A stretch of 48,347 bases of DNA from a virus. The notes under the pieces were generated by a model. That model did no database searches and was not told where the DNA came from. It worked only from the letters and a program-made list of their open reading frames with translations. Where the stretch lies: positions 1 to 48,347 of IMG/VR virus record IMGVR_UViG_3300025525_000047; one strand, given 5' to 3'. Positions within the stretch are counted from its first letter, which is position 1. The number at the start of each line of letters is the position of its first letter. Shown one piece after another: positions 1-8,459 of the stretch. Made by a program: the position numbers and the translations under genes.

Positions 1-396
1 TTACTCAATCTTTACATATTCAACATCCTTCTTCCCTCGAATGACTGAAAGAATGTCGTAGCCTTTATTAGCGTAGAACGAAGCCAGTAATCCGTAAAGT
101 AAAGCTCCATACCAGACGACCTCAGCAAACATTCCTAGGTTGAAATAGAACCCAATCATCCCCAATATTGGTCCTAGAACCCAGGAGACAATATCAGTGA
201 TGAGCCCAGATGTGTTGAACGTGCTTTTGATGAAAAGCGTTATTGCTGCAATACCGGCTGCAAGCGCGGTCAAGTCTACGAACATCGCCAAAGAGATGGG
301 ATTTTCGTTTGTAGGGTCAGGGTTTCCACCCGCAAAGGCTGCAACTGGCAAGATTAAAACTGCCAGCGCGAAAAGAAAGAAAATCAACTTTTTCAT
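1..396 (-). CDS. Small exported or membrane protein next to the lysis genes
   Basis: A 131-residue protein with an ATG start at 396 and its stop at the very edge of the window, so the gene is complete. Residues 1-22 form a typical signal peptide or first membrane helix (MKK followed by a long hydrophobic stretch and a small-residue end). Further hydrophobic segments lie at about 36-56, 66-88 and 90-108, and the tail is charged. It lies 35 bases downstream of the endolysin gene in the same direction, which suggests an accessory lysis or envelope role, for instance a second holin or an antiholin. I do not recognise the family. That it is a gene is fairly sure; the role is inference from position only. 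Confidence 0.7.
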   Translation of the reverse strand: MKKLIFFLFALAVLILPVAAFAGGNPDPTNENPISLAMFVDLTALAAGIAAITLFIKSTFNTSGLITDIVSWVLGPILGMIGFYFNLGMFAEVVWYGALLYGLLASFYANKGYDILSVIRGKKDVEYVKIE

Positions 397-431
397 AAAA
401 TTAAAGTTATTAGGTTAATAAAAAAAAGGAA

Positions 432-920
432 TTAGTATTCCCATCTCGCCATATGACCACGGAAGTCAAAATGGACAAAGCCTGGGAGGATTATTTTACC
501 GTTTTCGAATGTTGGCTTTTTAATTGCAAAGCCACCATTATATGATCTGCTAAATCTATGATAGAGCCAGCCAATGATTGAGGCTGCCTGTTTAATGCTG
601 CAATTAGTTGGGGTTGCATCATAAGCAGAGATAACATGCTGTGAGTTTCCGGAGCGTTTTTGGTGCAACTCCCACTCCCTGCACCTCCAACCGGAATTGA
701 TCGAAAACCCTATTTCAGTATTAGAGTTATCAGATTTGAATTCTTTATTGATCAAATCGCGTATTGACTGAGCATGTATAGCAGCACTTTCAATTTTCTT
801 AATATCCATTTGCTGAATATTTTTCCAGTTCATTTGAACTCCCATTGAGGGAAGTTTTCCTTCAATGAATTCATACAAACTGAAGTTAGGCGTTATCTGT
901 CTGTTCGGAATCGTTCTCAT
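432..920 (-). CDS. Endolysin, peptidase M15-type (D,D- or L,D-carboxypeptidase fold)
   Basis: A 162-residue protein that should cut peptidoglycan stem peptides at the end of infection. The zinc-site pattern of the M15_3 / VanY-like fold is visible: an SGWRC segment at 76-80, then SQH...YD with His95 and Asp101 (the SxHxxGxAxD motif with Ser for Gly), and His150 in HFDFRG. The N-terminal NFSLYEF segment is also typical of these phage enzymes. It has no signal peptide, so it should need the holin to reach the wall. Its start overlaps the 3' end of the holin gene by 35 bases, which fits translational coupling in a lysis cassette. The family call is firm; the exact bond cleaved cannot be read from the sequence. 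Confidence 0.85.
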   Translation of the reverse strand: MRTIPNRQITPNFSLYEFIEGKLPSMGVQMNWKNIQQMDIKKIESAAIHAQSIRDLINKEFKSDNSNTEIGFSINSGWRCREWELHQKRSGNSQHVISAYDATPTNCSIKQAASIIGWLYHRFSRSYNGGFAIKKPTFENGKIILPGFVHFDFRGHMARWEY

Positions 921-1410
921 TTATTTCAAATTTTTGATTAACTTTTTTCGAGAATAAAACCATTATCCGGTCAAATATTGGGTTACCTGTAATCTTTGAT
1001 ACATTAGCCGCAATTGAAGTCATTTCGACAACAGAAATCAATACTGCGCTTAGATTGGTTATTGAAAAGGAATAAATTGCGTCTGAGCTGATTGGCTTAA
1101 TCTGCAAAACATAAAGATCAAAGCTGTAGAAAACAACAATCACAAGCACATAGAAAAACATCTTTTCAATTGTTTTCCGTAGCTTTCCAGATTCAATCAC
1201 CCGAAGTGCTGTTGAGGTTCTTTTACCTTTTACAGCCTTTTCAGCAGCGATCTTCATCTGGTAGTAAATACTCGTAACCATGTCAACAAGCAGAAGGCCA
1301 ATTATGACATGAATAAGTCCGGCCAGTGGCGCAAGGAAAGCAAGGAAGATTGACCCGATTTTTATAGGCCAACTTAAGTTTTGAATAGTTAAGATAGTTC
1401 TTTCAATCAT
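886..1410 (-). CDS. Phage holin (Phage_holin_4 / toxin-secretion holin type)
   Basis: A 174-residue membrane protein with hydrophobic segments at about 16-45, 86-105 and 112-135, separated by a basic stretch (AEKAVKGKRTS, then KLRKTIEK). The tail is acidic and soluble (NENDSEQTDNA). This layout, in which a membrane pair is followed by a basic loop and another membrane pair, is that of the Bacteroidota and Firmicutes holin_4 family. It should form the membrane lesion that releases the endolysin. It is encoded just upstream of, and overlapping, the M15 endolysin. The alternative, a membrane protein of unrelated function, is unlikely given the context. Confidence 0.8.
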   Translation of the reverse strand: MIERTILTIQNLSWPIKIGSIFLAFLAPLAGLIHVIIGLLLVDMVTSIYYQMKIAAEKAVKGKRTSTALRVIESGKLRKTIEKMFFYVLVIVVFYSFDLYVLQIKPISSDAIYSFSITNLSAVLISVVEMTSIAANVSKITGNPIFDRIMVLFSKKVNQKFEINENDSEQTDNA

Positions 1411-1417
1411 TGTAGTA

Positions 1418-2134
1418 TTAAGCTAAAGGGTGATTTATTTGTCTACAGGCTTTTAATATTTGAGCGGTTGTATAACCAGCAACAGCCATGTTTGTCAGCT
1501 CAATGAAATCAGCCTGTGTAGGTATTCTCCAGCCATTTCCAGAAACCACGTTTCCAGTTCGGATGGCATAGCCATTGTATAGGAATCCATATACCCCGAC
1601 TTCATGGCAATATGCTGGAGTTGTCAAAGCGGCCCACGCACTATTAGTTTCAACACGCGAAATTGATGTCCCATTTTGGAACTTGCCACTTTTCAAAGAT
1701 CCAACAACCCAAACAAGACTACCAACCTTCACTGCGTTGTAATTTAAGCCATCTCCATCTTGGTAGGCATTTTCAATCAACTCACCATCGAAGTAATTTA
1801 ATTCAGTTGCATTTGCATTGCGAACTGGTTTGATACATGCACCAAATTTTTCTTCCGCACCATAGAAATCAACGGTTTCACTATCATAATACAAATTGAG
1901 TAACCAATTCAATTCTGGAAAGGCTGAAACTGGTGTTGAAGTCCATATCCTTGCCCTTTGACTCAACAAGCTATAAGCTCCAGCAGCACTTCTTTGTCCT
2001 CCACCATGTATCTCCAAACCAAACCAATCAATTCCATAATGGTCAGGATTTTCAGCCCAACCCGGATTGACCAATGTGGCTATCGAACATGGTCGCAAGT
2101 GAAGTTTGTTTTGAGCAAAAAATAGATTGTTCAT
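1418..2134 (-). CDS. Fibre or adhesin protein built from two FISUMP half-domains in swapped order
   Basis: A 238-residue protein of the Fib_succ_major (FISUMP) type, expected to be a receptor-binding or fibre-tip component. Residues about 105-238 match the first half of the family: DGDGLNYNAVKVG, then an AWAALTTPAYC segment, GFLYNGYAI, and the hallmark NGWRIPTQADF, after which the protein stops early. Residues about 25-103 match the second half: YGIDWFGLEIHGGGQR, an IWTSTP strand, LNLYYDSETVDFY and the closing CIKPVRN. The usual order is therefore reversed. It sits between the fibre genes and the holin. FISUMP assignment is strong; permutation versus a truncated tandem is open (see findings). 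Confidence 0.8.
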   Translation of the reverse strand: MNNLFFAQNKLHLRPCSIATLVNPGWAENPDHYGIDWFGLEIHGGGQRSAAGAYSLLSQRARIWTSTPVSAFPELNWLLNLYYDSETVDFYGAEEKFGACIKPVRNANATELNYFDGELIENAYQDGDGLNYNAVKVGSLVWVVGSLKSGKFQNGTSISRVETNSAWAALTTPAYCHEVGVYGFLYNGYAIRTGNVVSGNGWRIPTQADFIELTNMAVAGYTTAQILKACRQINHPLA

Positions 2135-2136
2135 GT

Positions 2137-2463
2137 TTACGCGTATTTTGCCATGTTCCAGAAAAAGTTTGTTCCATCGTATTCAAAACAAAAAATGTAA
2201 TGACCTGCAGAAAGTGTGTCAATCCTACCAGCCCCACGATTTGTTTTTCCTGTTGAAAGTGTTATTGTCGAAGTGCCGGACGTTATGTTCACATATAGCG
2301 TTCCTGACATTCCAGCCTGCAAATTTGAAATGACCAAAGTGAAACTATTGCTTGCGACAACCTTTGTTTTAAGCGTATCAGTTGTCCTCCAAGTTGTGCT
2401 TCCACCACTTACCGTTAATTGGGTAAACCCCTCTGTCTGTATATCAAATTTAGGTTCTGCCAT
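2137..2463 (-). CDS. Small beta-rich fibre-cluster protein
   Basis: A 108-residue protein rich in Thr, Ser and Gly with alternating hydrophobic residues, typical of an all-beta virion domain. It has no signal peptide, membrane segment or cysteine motif. It ends in CFEYDGTNFFWNMAKY, a closing strand style seen in phage fibre-tip domains. It lies 2 bases upstream of the FISUMP gene and 4 bases downstream of the glycine-rich fibre gene, so the three are almost certainly co-translated parts of the host-recognition apparatus. I do not recognise a named family. Confidence 0.75.
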   Translation of the reverse strand: MAEPKFDIQTEGFTQLTVSGGSTTWRTTDTLKTKVVASNSFTLVISNLQAGMSGTLYVNITSGTSTITLSTGKTNRGAGRIDTLSAGHYIFCFEYDGTNFFWNMAKYA

Positions 2464-2467
2464 AACT

Positions 2468-3646
2468 TTATTCTAAAATGTAATCTGAACTGTAACGAAT
2501 TACTACTATTCCTGAGCCGCCCAGCGCTCCTGCGGAGGCGTATAAACCACCGCCACCTCCACCATTACCTGTATTTACCCCACCTGCTGCTGGGTTGGAT
2601 GTATTATAATCTCCTCCTTTTCCGCCTTGCGCATAGTTGGTAGAATTACCATTTCTGAAATTATTGGAAATAGGATTTCCACCAGCACCACCCCCACTTA
2701 TTGTTGCAGTACCAACAGAGCCAACAGAGCCAGCCCCGCCACCCCCGCCACCAGTTGCGCTCCAAGGTTGTGTCCCTTGTATCCCATTACCTCCCGCATA
2801 ACCTTGATTTGGAGTACCAGCCCCGCCAGAACCACCGCCTGCTGGATACCTACCATAACCACCACCACCAGAACCTCCTGTATTACCTGAAAAACTTGAA
2901 ACACCAGCCCCTCCACCGCCACCAATGGCGATTGCTCCAAATACGCTTGAATTACCTCCGTTATATCTTAAGGCTTCATGCGTGGAACCAGCCCCACCAG
3001 CGCCTATCGCAATTGGGTACGTCCCCAAACTCCCTGCGTAATCTAACATAACAATAACTCCACCAGCGCCACCGCCCCCCGCATTACCAAGACTTGATAC
3101 GCCTTTTCCACCCCCGCCGCCACCGGCAACAATCAAAACATCAAGTTTCGCTGATTTGGATATTTCGCTAATTACAAGATTGCCGGCTGAAAGAAACGCT
3201 CTTGATTTGTATCCCGTATAACTGTTCAAAGTACCCCCCGAAATAATCAACACAGGTCTTACATTTACAGTCCAAAACACTCGTGTTGGAGTACCTAATA
3301 TGTGTTCAGGCAAAGTATAAAATGCTTCATGTTGAAAAGTACCTATAACAGCACTTCCATCCATATCTTCATCCAAAACCCAACTATCAACAGGTACTTG
3401 AATAGTACCGCTTGGATTTAAAACAACATTCACATATTCTGGGAATATTATTTCATTTGGGTCATCTTCTTTCACAGTAATTGAAGGAATATTTGCTGAA
3501 ACAAAAGTCACAACGGTGGAAGTCAAACCAGCACCCATCTTGCCTGACAATAGAACTCTTCCAATTTTGCCAGTCAGATTTTGTATAAAATCCATTTGTC
3601 CTTTCTTTTGAATGTAAGGACTGCTTAAACCTTTCAACTCTGCCAT
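2468..3646 (-). CDS. Tail fibre or adhesin with a C-terminal glycine-rich domain
   Basis: A 392-residue protein in two parts. Residues 1-165 are mixed beta and lead into a segment (LDVLIVAGGGGGG) that opens the glycine-rich domain. Residues 168-392 are dominated by GGGG, GGSGGGG and AGG blocks and close with GGSGIVVIRYSS. This opening and closing pair is characteristic of the phage glycine-rich tail-fibre domain, comparable in principle to T-even gp38 adhesins, where polyglycine-II helices present variable receptor-binding loops. The loops between glycine runs (for example YGRYPAGG, TQPWSAT) would be the specificity positions. The long GC-rich glycine tract produces spurious open frames on the other strand. 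Confidence 0.85.
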   Translation of the reverse strand: MAELKGLSSPYIQKKGQMDFIQNLTGKIGRVLLSGKMGAGLTSTVVTFVSANIPSITVKEDDPNEIIFPEYVNVVLNPSGTIQVPVDSWVLDEDMDGSAVIGTFQHEAFYTLPEHILGTPTRVFWTVNVRPVLIISGGTLNSYTGYKSRAFLSAGNLVISEISKSAKLDVLIVAGGGGGGKGVSSLGNAGGGGAGGVIVMLDYAGSLGTYPIAIGAGGAGSTHEALRYNGGNSSVFGAIAIGGGGGAGVSSFSGNTGGSGGGGYGRYPAGGGSGGAGTPNQGYAGGNGIQGTQPWSATGGGGGGAGSVGSVGTATISGGGAGGNPISNNFRNGNSTNYAQGGKGGDYNTSNPAAGGVNTGNGGGGGGLYASAGALGGSGIVVIRYSSDYILE

Positions 3647-3650
3647 TTTG

Positions 3651-3998
3651 TTACGGCCTCCCTACCAATGTTTTCTTCAAGTCAACAACTCCTGATGATG
3701 CAATTGCTTTTTTGTTTTGTGCGTCAATCATTTCCAATTCATGGTAATATAAACCCTCTGGAATAGCAGTAACACTATCCTTTGTTTCAGAACCGTTAAC
3801 AACGACCAAGACCTTGTTACCATCGAAAGTAATCCCGTTACCACCAGACTGTTTTGTTATTAATTTTGGACTGTTTACATCAACAGCCATATGCCATTTT
3901 GCAGTGAAGCCGGAAACATCGGTTGCATCCTCAATCGTAACTTGAATGATTCTGTCGTCACCTTTCCACATTATAAAATTCTGTCCTGTTAAGCCCAT
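3651..3998 (-). CDS. BppU_N-like baseplate or fibre-anchor protein
   Basis: A 115-residue beta-rich protein beginning GLTGQNFIMWKGDDRIIQVTI. The pattern of an N-terminal strand followed by KGDD and a polar-alternating strand resembles the immunoglobulin-like N-terminal domain of lactococcal-type baseplate upper proteins (BppU) that anchor receptor-binding proteins. The middle holds an SETKDSVTAIPEGLYYHELEM segment, also as in that fold. It lies 4 bases upstream of the glycine-rich fibre gene, consistent with an adaptor. The similarity is by eye and modest; a generic fibre-associated Ig-like domain is the alternative. Confidence 0.65.
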   Translation of the reverse strand: MGLTGQNFIMWKGDDRIIQVTIEDATDVSGFTAKWHMAVDVNSPKLITKQSGGNGITFDGNKVLVVVNGSETKDSVTAIPEGLYYHELEMIDAQNKKAIASSGVVDLKKTLVGRP

Positions 3999-4010
3999 AT
4001 TTTTGATAAT

Positions 4011-4625
4011 TTATATTGATAAATCGCCACCACCACTTTGGTAGTTGAATTTCTTAATCTCTGCTGTGTATCTGGCTTGAAAAGAGCCGTTTGCAATACT
4101 GAAAGCAGCAACATTAAAATTACTTTTGACATCGATATATAGCCTGTCAGATACAATTACCGCATCAAATGTTATATCATTAGCCTTCACCTCCCACGTC
4201 TGTTTGTTGACTGCATTTACGACCATTCCAGCGTGTGAAGTCATATATATCGTTGGAAGTGAGTGAACATTAATGCCCCCAAAAGAATAAATTACAAAAG
4301 CAAATTCCAGTGTCCTTTTTGCTGCTAACCTGTAATTACTGTTACTAAGATTGCCAAACTCAAAATCCAGTTTGCAGGTATAAGAACCAATCTCAATACC
4401 TACATTAACACCATCAGTCGTAGTTAAAGCCTGTACATTAATCCTTGCCGGAGAACTGGAATGAATATAGTTAATCTGGTAAACAGTAGGTGCGCTGGAG
4501 GAGTTGGCAAATCTCTTTACATTACCCTCTGCGTCAATACCCATCAAATGAGGTATTGAAGCAACTACTAGAGCTGTACCAACCTTCAGCGTTCCCTTTA
4601 AAAACAAGTTTGCATCTAATTCCAT
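4011..4625 (-). CDS. Tail or baseplate structural protein, unknown family
   Basis: A 204-residue all-beta-looking protein without signal peptide or membrane segments. It begins with a short hydrophobic strand region (LFLKGTLKVGTALVVASIPHLMG) and a DAEGNVKRF turn that resembles the N-terminal attachment repeats of phage fibres. The remainder alternates polar and hydrophobic residues and ends in SGGGDLSI. It is encoded between the long repeat-containing fibre and the BppU-like protein with gaps of 3 and 12 bases. Its role is inferred from position only: a fibre shaft, chaperone or lectin-like module are all possible. Confidence 0.7.
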   Translation of the reverse strand: MELDANLFLKGTLKVGTALVVASIPHLMGIDAEGNVKRFANSSSAPTVYQINYIHSSSPARINVQALTTTDGVNVGIEIGSYTCKLDFEFGNLSNSNYRLAAKRTLEFAFVIYSFGGINVHSLPTIYMTSHAGMVVNAVNKQTWEVKANDITFDAVIVSDRLYIDVKSNFNVAAFSIANGSFQARYTAEIKKFNYQSGGGDLSI

Positions 4626-4628
4626 TTC

Positions 4629-6230
4629 TTATTTCATTATAAATACCTTGTATTTATTTGAACTTGGAGCAGCAGCAAATGAAAGTGTAATTGCTGCTGT
4701 TGTAGTTCTTGCAACATCACAAAGCACCGTATCCCATGTTGCATTGTCCCAAACTTCAACCTGTACATTCTTTGTGTTTAAGCTATGAGTTACTGTATAG
4801 GTTGTTGCAGAACCATTTCCAACATCAGCTATAAACCTTCCATAAGCCGCAACCAATCCTTCTGCATAAACTTTCAACTTTGCAGGTGTCACAGCCCTTG
4901 TATCATCAGTACCTCCGGAAACTTCCTCCGTTGTAGCAATTTCAATAAGTCCTGTATTTGTCTCTGTTGCCAGTCTGGAGGAAAGCCCTGCAGGTGTTAC
5001 AAACTTTTTAGGTTCAGTTCCGGTTTGAGTTTCAGCATTTGAAGCCGCAACAGTTAGTAAACCTGCCGGGGTAACAAATCGTGTTGAATCAGTCATTGCC
5101 TGTACTTGTGCTGTTGTGGCAATTGCAGCAATACCAGTTCTGGTTTCAGTAGCCGTCCTTGATGAAAGGTTAGCCGGAGTAATGAATCTGTCTGTTGCCG
5201 TACCTGTTTGGGTTTCAGCATCGGATGCTTTAACATCACCAAGATTTGAGGGCGTCAACCCTTTTGTGGTACTTGACATTGCCCTTGCCTCTGCCTGTGT
5301 TGCAAGGCTAATTACACCAAGTGTGGTTGTGGTAGCTTGGTCGCGGTTTGTTTCAAGAAAAATCCAGTCGGCTGCTAAGGTTGTGCTTGCGTTGTCTTTG
5401 TTGGCAATTAAAACATCGCCAACATTCAAAGGAACTGTTTGAACTGTGCCAGCCACACTTACATACCAGTAATCTCCTTTTTTCGTTCCTCCAGCCCCAA
5501 CTGGAAAATTCGTGCTTGTATTCGCATTGAAAGCTCCTTCAAGGTTACCTATTCCACCAAGTGTTGCAGCAACATAATCCTTAACCGCTTTTGCAGTTGC
5601 AAGGCTGTCGTGCGCTGAAACTATTGCAGATAAATCAGTCAACACATTTATTGCGCTACTAACGCCAGTAGCAGCCTCAACACGACCAATAACGGTCATT
5701 GTCGGGATGTCCTGAATTTTGGCAAACGATATGTTTTTATCCGTTATCTTTATGGATGTAACGGCATTGTCAGCCAGTTTTTCGGTTGTGACATTTGCGT
5801 TTGCAATCTTTGCTGTAGTGACATTCGCGTCCGCTATCTTCGGTGTTGTGACATTTGCATCTAGAATCTTCACCGTTGTAACTGCGTTTGCTGCAATTTT
5901 TGCAGCACTGACACCCGCGTCCTTAATCCTCGCCGCTCCACCAGCACCAGCAACGGTTTCCAAAGTACTTCCGTCAGTCACAAGAGTAACTGTTGCCACG
6001 CCAGCAAGAACACTCACCGTAATACCAACACCGCCTGTAACATTACTTATTAGGCCTGTGGTATCATTAACTGGAATCCACGCTGAATTATTCCCATAAT
6101 ACACTTTGTTATCCGTGGTCAAATAAACAAGTCCTCCCTGCCAAACAGTAGGCAAACTTGATACTTGATGCAGTTTTACGTTTATGATTTGTGCGGATTT
6201 CTCAAAATCCTGGTGACTTGTAATTTTCAT
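4629..6230 (-). CDS. Long tail fibre with decapeptide repeats
   Basis: A 533-residue fibre. Residues about 1-55 carry an attachment domain (WQGGLVYLTTDNKVYYG, common at the start of Bacteroidota phage fibres). Residues about 100-180 hold tandem ten-residue units of the form ANVTTxKIxD (for example DANVTTPKIA, DANVTTAKIA, NANVTTEKLA). Residues about 300-450 hold roughly 40-residue repeats of the form TxTGxxxIATxxQVxAMTDSTRFVTPAGL, as in T4-like short-fibre shafts. A compact C-terminal domain (about 465-533) ends in YKVFIMK. Repeats of both kinds are trimeric-fibre shaft modules. It is the first gene after the tail-associated protein and so probably the main side or central fibre. Confidence 0.85.
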   Translation of the reverse strand: MKITSHQDFEKSAQIINVKLHQVSSLPTVWQGGLVYLTTDNKVYYGNNSAWIPVNDTTGLISNVTGGVGITVSVLAGVATVTLVTDGSTLETVAGAGGAARIKDAGVSAAKIAANAVTTVKILDANVTTPKIADANVTTAKIANANVTTEKLADNAVTSIKITDKNISFAKIQDIPTMTVIGRVEAATGVSSAINVLTDLSAIVSAHDSLATAKAVKDYVAATLGGIGNLEGAFNANTSTNFPVGAGGTKKGDYWYVSVAGTVQTVPLNVGDVLIANKDNASTTLAADWIFLETNRDQATTTTLGVISLATQAEARAMSSTTKGLTPSNLGDVKASDAETQTGTATDRFITPANLSSRTATETRTGIAAIATTAQVQAMTDSTRFVTPAGLLTVAASNAETQTGTEPKKFVTPAGLSSRLATETNTGLIEIATTEEVSGGTDDTRAVTPAKLKVYAEGLVAAYGRFIADVGNGSATTYTVTHSLNTKNVQVEVWDNATWDTVLCDVARTTTAAITLSFAAAPSSNKYKVFIMK

Positions 6231-6244
6231 AATAGAATTGTTTT

Positions 6245-7981
6245 TTAGTTGAATACTATTTTACCTGTGAAATAATTTATAAAATTTACTGTAACTGAAT
6301 TTTCATCCAGATACTCGACATCTGCAATACAAAGGTTACCTTCCTCGTCAAGTACGCTGACAGAAGGCTTTTTGCCTAAATCGTGCTGAATAGTTTCAGT
6401 CTTTTTATAGTTTACATTGAATGATAAATGCTTGTCAGCGAATTCCGTCAAGTCCGGTTTGTTCTTGATATAAGATGGTTCAAGAGAGTTTTCCTCTGTC
6501 CAATCGGATTGACTAAATGCTGCCTGCTTTAGTTGGGCCAGTTCTGTTCTTACCTGTTGGGTTGGCTTCCTCTCCTTTGGCTTGTATACACTGTTTGAAA
6601 GGATTAAAGTATACAGGTTCTCCCGGACAAGGTTTCTCCTTACATCAGTAATACGGATCTGCTCTGATATACCCATATCAGCATCCACCACTCCAATTCC
6701 GTCACCTACACTGAATGAAATCTGTTGATCACTTATAAATTTCTCATCAAGATTAAGCTCATATAAGACATGGTCGTTACTGTACTTTTCGAGCCATTCT
6801 TGCGCCCTGGTAAGTAATCTGCTTTCGGCCTGATCAACATACAGCTGAGGTAAAGCTATATCAAGGATTACATATTTGTCTCCTACATTTATCTGGAAAG
6901 CAGTCGTGTCAGGATTAGGAAATTCAGTGCTTCTTTCATCAATGTATTTTTGCAAGGTAAAGGTCCCGCTAACAGTATCAAAGGCTGCAATAGTAAATTC
7001 GTAACCGGCCAGATTTCCTGTCCTAAAACTGACCTTTGGATCAATACTAAGCCAATATAAAGAGTTCCCATCACCATCAACTGCATTAAGATCAAAGCAA
7101 TCCTCATCAACAAACTGGTATATTGTGCTGCCTAAAGCCGTTACTGTGCCTTCTCTTTGCGGAAATATATCATCGAACATTACAACACGTTCGATCACTC
7201 CATACTTGGAAACAGCACCAGGATTATCCATGTGCGAGTCTTCAGAAGTGGTAGCTGGAAGTTTTAACCTTGTGCTATAGTTCCTGTAGTTGGCACCTAA
7301 ATTTCTTGAAGCACCAAATGCATAGAGACGTGTTGTAAGATTGTTACTACTTGCAATGGTGCGCTTCAGATCATATAAACCTTTACCTTTTCCATATTCA
7401 AATGTTACAGCCTGAAATCCGCCTGCCTGCTTTCTTAATGTTATAATTGTTTCATTTTCATATTCATTCAACTCATATTCACAATCAAATTCAGCGCAAA
7501 GAGTTTGAAGCGCTTGAAGACAATTGTTTTCCGAAAATGAAAGATTGACTACTTTATCAGTGGGTACACCTAGATTGCTAACAGTCCATTTATCTACTCC
7601 ATAAACTCTTTCAAGATTTGTTTCGATTAATATTCTGAATGTATCTACATTGCCTATTAAAAAGAACTCATGTGAAAAGTGGATGCCGGTTGCATCAACA
7701 TCCAGTAAAGCGACTTTTGACAAGTCATAGATAACACTCTCAAAAGTAACTTCATACTCAAATAAATTTGAGGAGTATTTTTTTTCAATCGGGGTCGTAT
7801 TGATTAAATACTTGCGGCCAAAAACAACACAATGATCACCTATTCCAAGAGAAACAGGATTACTAGACTCAAAAAACACCTTAACAACATCTTCCTCCAA
7901 TAACCTCTTTACCATCTCGGAATTGGATTTAAGGTTGACGCTTACACTTCCTGTCGCTGTATGTATTGTCAATGTATTCAT
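6245..7981 (-). CDS. Tail-associated baseplate hub protein (Tal / gp27-like)
   Basis: A 578-residue protein directly downstream of the Dit-like gene (they overlap by one base) and upstream of the fibres, which is the usual place of the siphovirus tail hub. The N-terminal half has the strand pattern of the gp27/Tal ring domains (FGRKYLINTTPIEKKYSS..LFEYEVTFES, then a FRILIETNLERVYG segment with the aromatic and charge pattern of that family). The last ~80 residues (WTEENSLEPSYIKNKPDLTEF) form a linker seen in Bacteroidota phage hubs, followed by a small C-terminal beta domain. No lytic motif was seen, so any peptidoglycan activity is unproven. Confidence 0.75.
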   Translation of the reverse strand: MNTLTIHTATGSVSVNLKSNSEMVKRLLEEDVVKVFFESSNPVSLGIGDHCVVFGRKYLINTTPIEKKYSSNLFEYEVTFESVIYDLSKVALLDVDATGIHFSHEFFLIGNVDTFRILIETNLERVYGVDKWTVSNLGVPTDKVVNLSFSENNCLQALQTLCAEFDCEYELNEYENETIITLRKQAGGFQAVTFEYGKGKGLYDLKRTIASSNNLTTRLYAFGASRNLGANYRNYSTRLKLPATTSEDSHMDNPGAVSKYGVIERVVMFDDIFPQREGTVTALGSTIYQFVDEDCFDLNAVDGDGNSLYWLSIDPKVSFRTGNLAGYEFTIAAFDTVSGTFTLQKYIDERSTEFPNPDTTAFQINVGDKYVILDIALPQLYVDQAESRLLTRAQEWLEKYSNDHVLYELNLDEKFISDQQISFSVGDGIGVVDADMGISEQIRITDVRRNLVRENLYTLILSNSVYKPKERKPTQQVRTELAQLKQAAFSQSDWTEENSLEPSYIKNKPDLTEFADKHLSFNVNYKKTETIQHDLGKKPSVSVLDEEGNLCIADVEYLDENSVTVNFINYFTGKIVFN

Positions 7982-8457
7982 TATGAAGAAGCTCCTCCTG
8001 TTGTTACGTGATTAGTTATCCCGGTGCATGCGTCTTTTAGGATGAGGGTAAATGTCCAGGCGTTACCTGTTTTCCGGAGTTTCTTTACAACCTTTACAGG
8101 TTCTTCTCTGAAAACATCAAATTGAAATTTACTTGTTGGGCCGGTTTGTCCAACAGCAGGATAATCATAGATAATTTCAAGCCTTACAAAACTAGACTGG
8201 TCAATAAGGCTTATAAGGGAGTTGATTTTTGTATAGGCATCATTGATAGTTGTGCCTAAAACAATGCACTCCAGTTTGATTTCTCTTGCTTCAGCTTTAT
8301 AATCTCCAAGCTCAACTTCCTCCCCATGTTCATCAAGCCATTCATGCCTGTAGGGAATTTTGCGTTTCGGGAAATCTATGTAACCAGAGCCGTTTGTCAC
8401 ATAGATCTTCAAAGAAGAAATATCGGTATTTCCGATTTTGTAAATTACAAATGCCAT
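7981..8457 (-). CDS. Distal tail protein, Dit-like
   Basis: A 158-residue protein located between the tape measure gene and the hub gene, the canonical position of Dit. It has IGNTDISSLKIYV at the start, a conserved-looking IPYRHEWLDEHGEEVELGDYKAE segment with the typical change-of-basis strand, and a long helix-like AYTKINSLISLIDQ. These fit the Dit N-terminal beta-sandwich that forms the hexameric ring at the tail tip. The stop overlaps the hub start (ATGAA context) so the two are coupled. The family is inferred from order and strand pattern. Confidence 0.7.
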   Translation of the reverse strand: MAFVIYKIGNTDISSLKIYVTNGSGYIDFPKRKIPYRHEWLDEHGEEVELGDYKAEAREIKLECIVLGTTINDAYTKINSLISLIDQSSFVRLEIIYDYPAVGQTGPTSKFQFDVFREEPVKVVKKLRKTGNAWTFTLILKDACTGITNHVTTGGASS

Positions 8458-8459
8458 TT

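Noticed and set aside
1418-2134. Possible target gene of a diversity-generating retroelement
   Set aside because: FISUMP-like proteins can be DGR targets, but no reverse transcriptase and no template/variable repeat pair is visible in this window.
2627-3051. Two open frames on the plus strand and one on minus inside the glycine-rich gene
   Set aside because: They mirror the GC-rich glycine codons; their products (for example many His, Gln and Pro) have no domain character, and the minus-strand main frame is clearly the gene.
5116-6099. Plus-strand open frames opposite the long fibre gene
   Set aside because: They arise from repeated Thr/Ala/Ile codons of the fibre shaft; the Val/Ala-rich products are typical antisense shadows.
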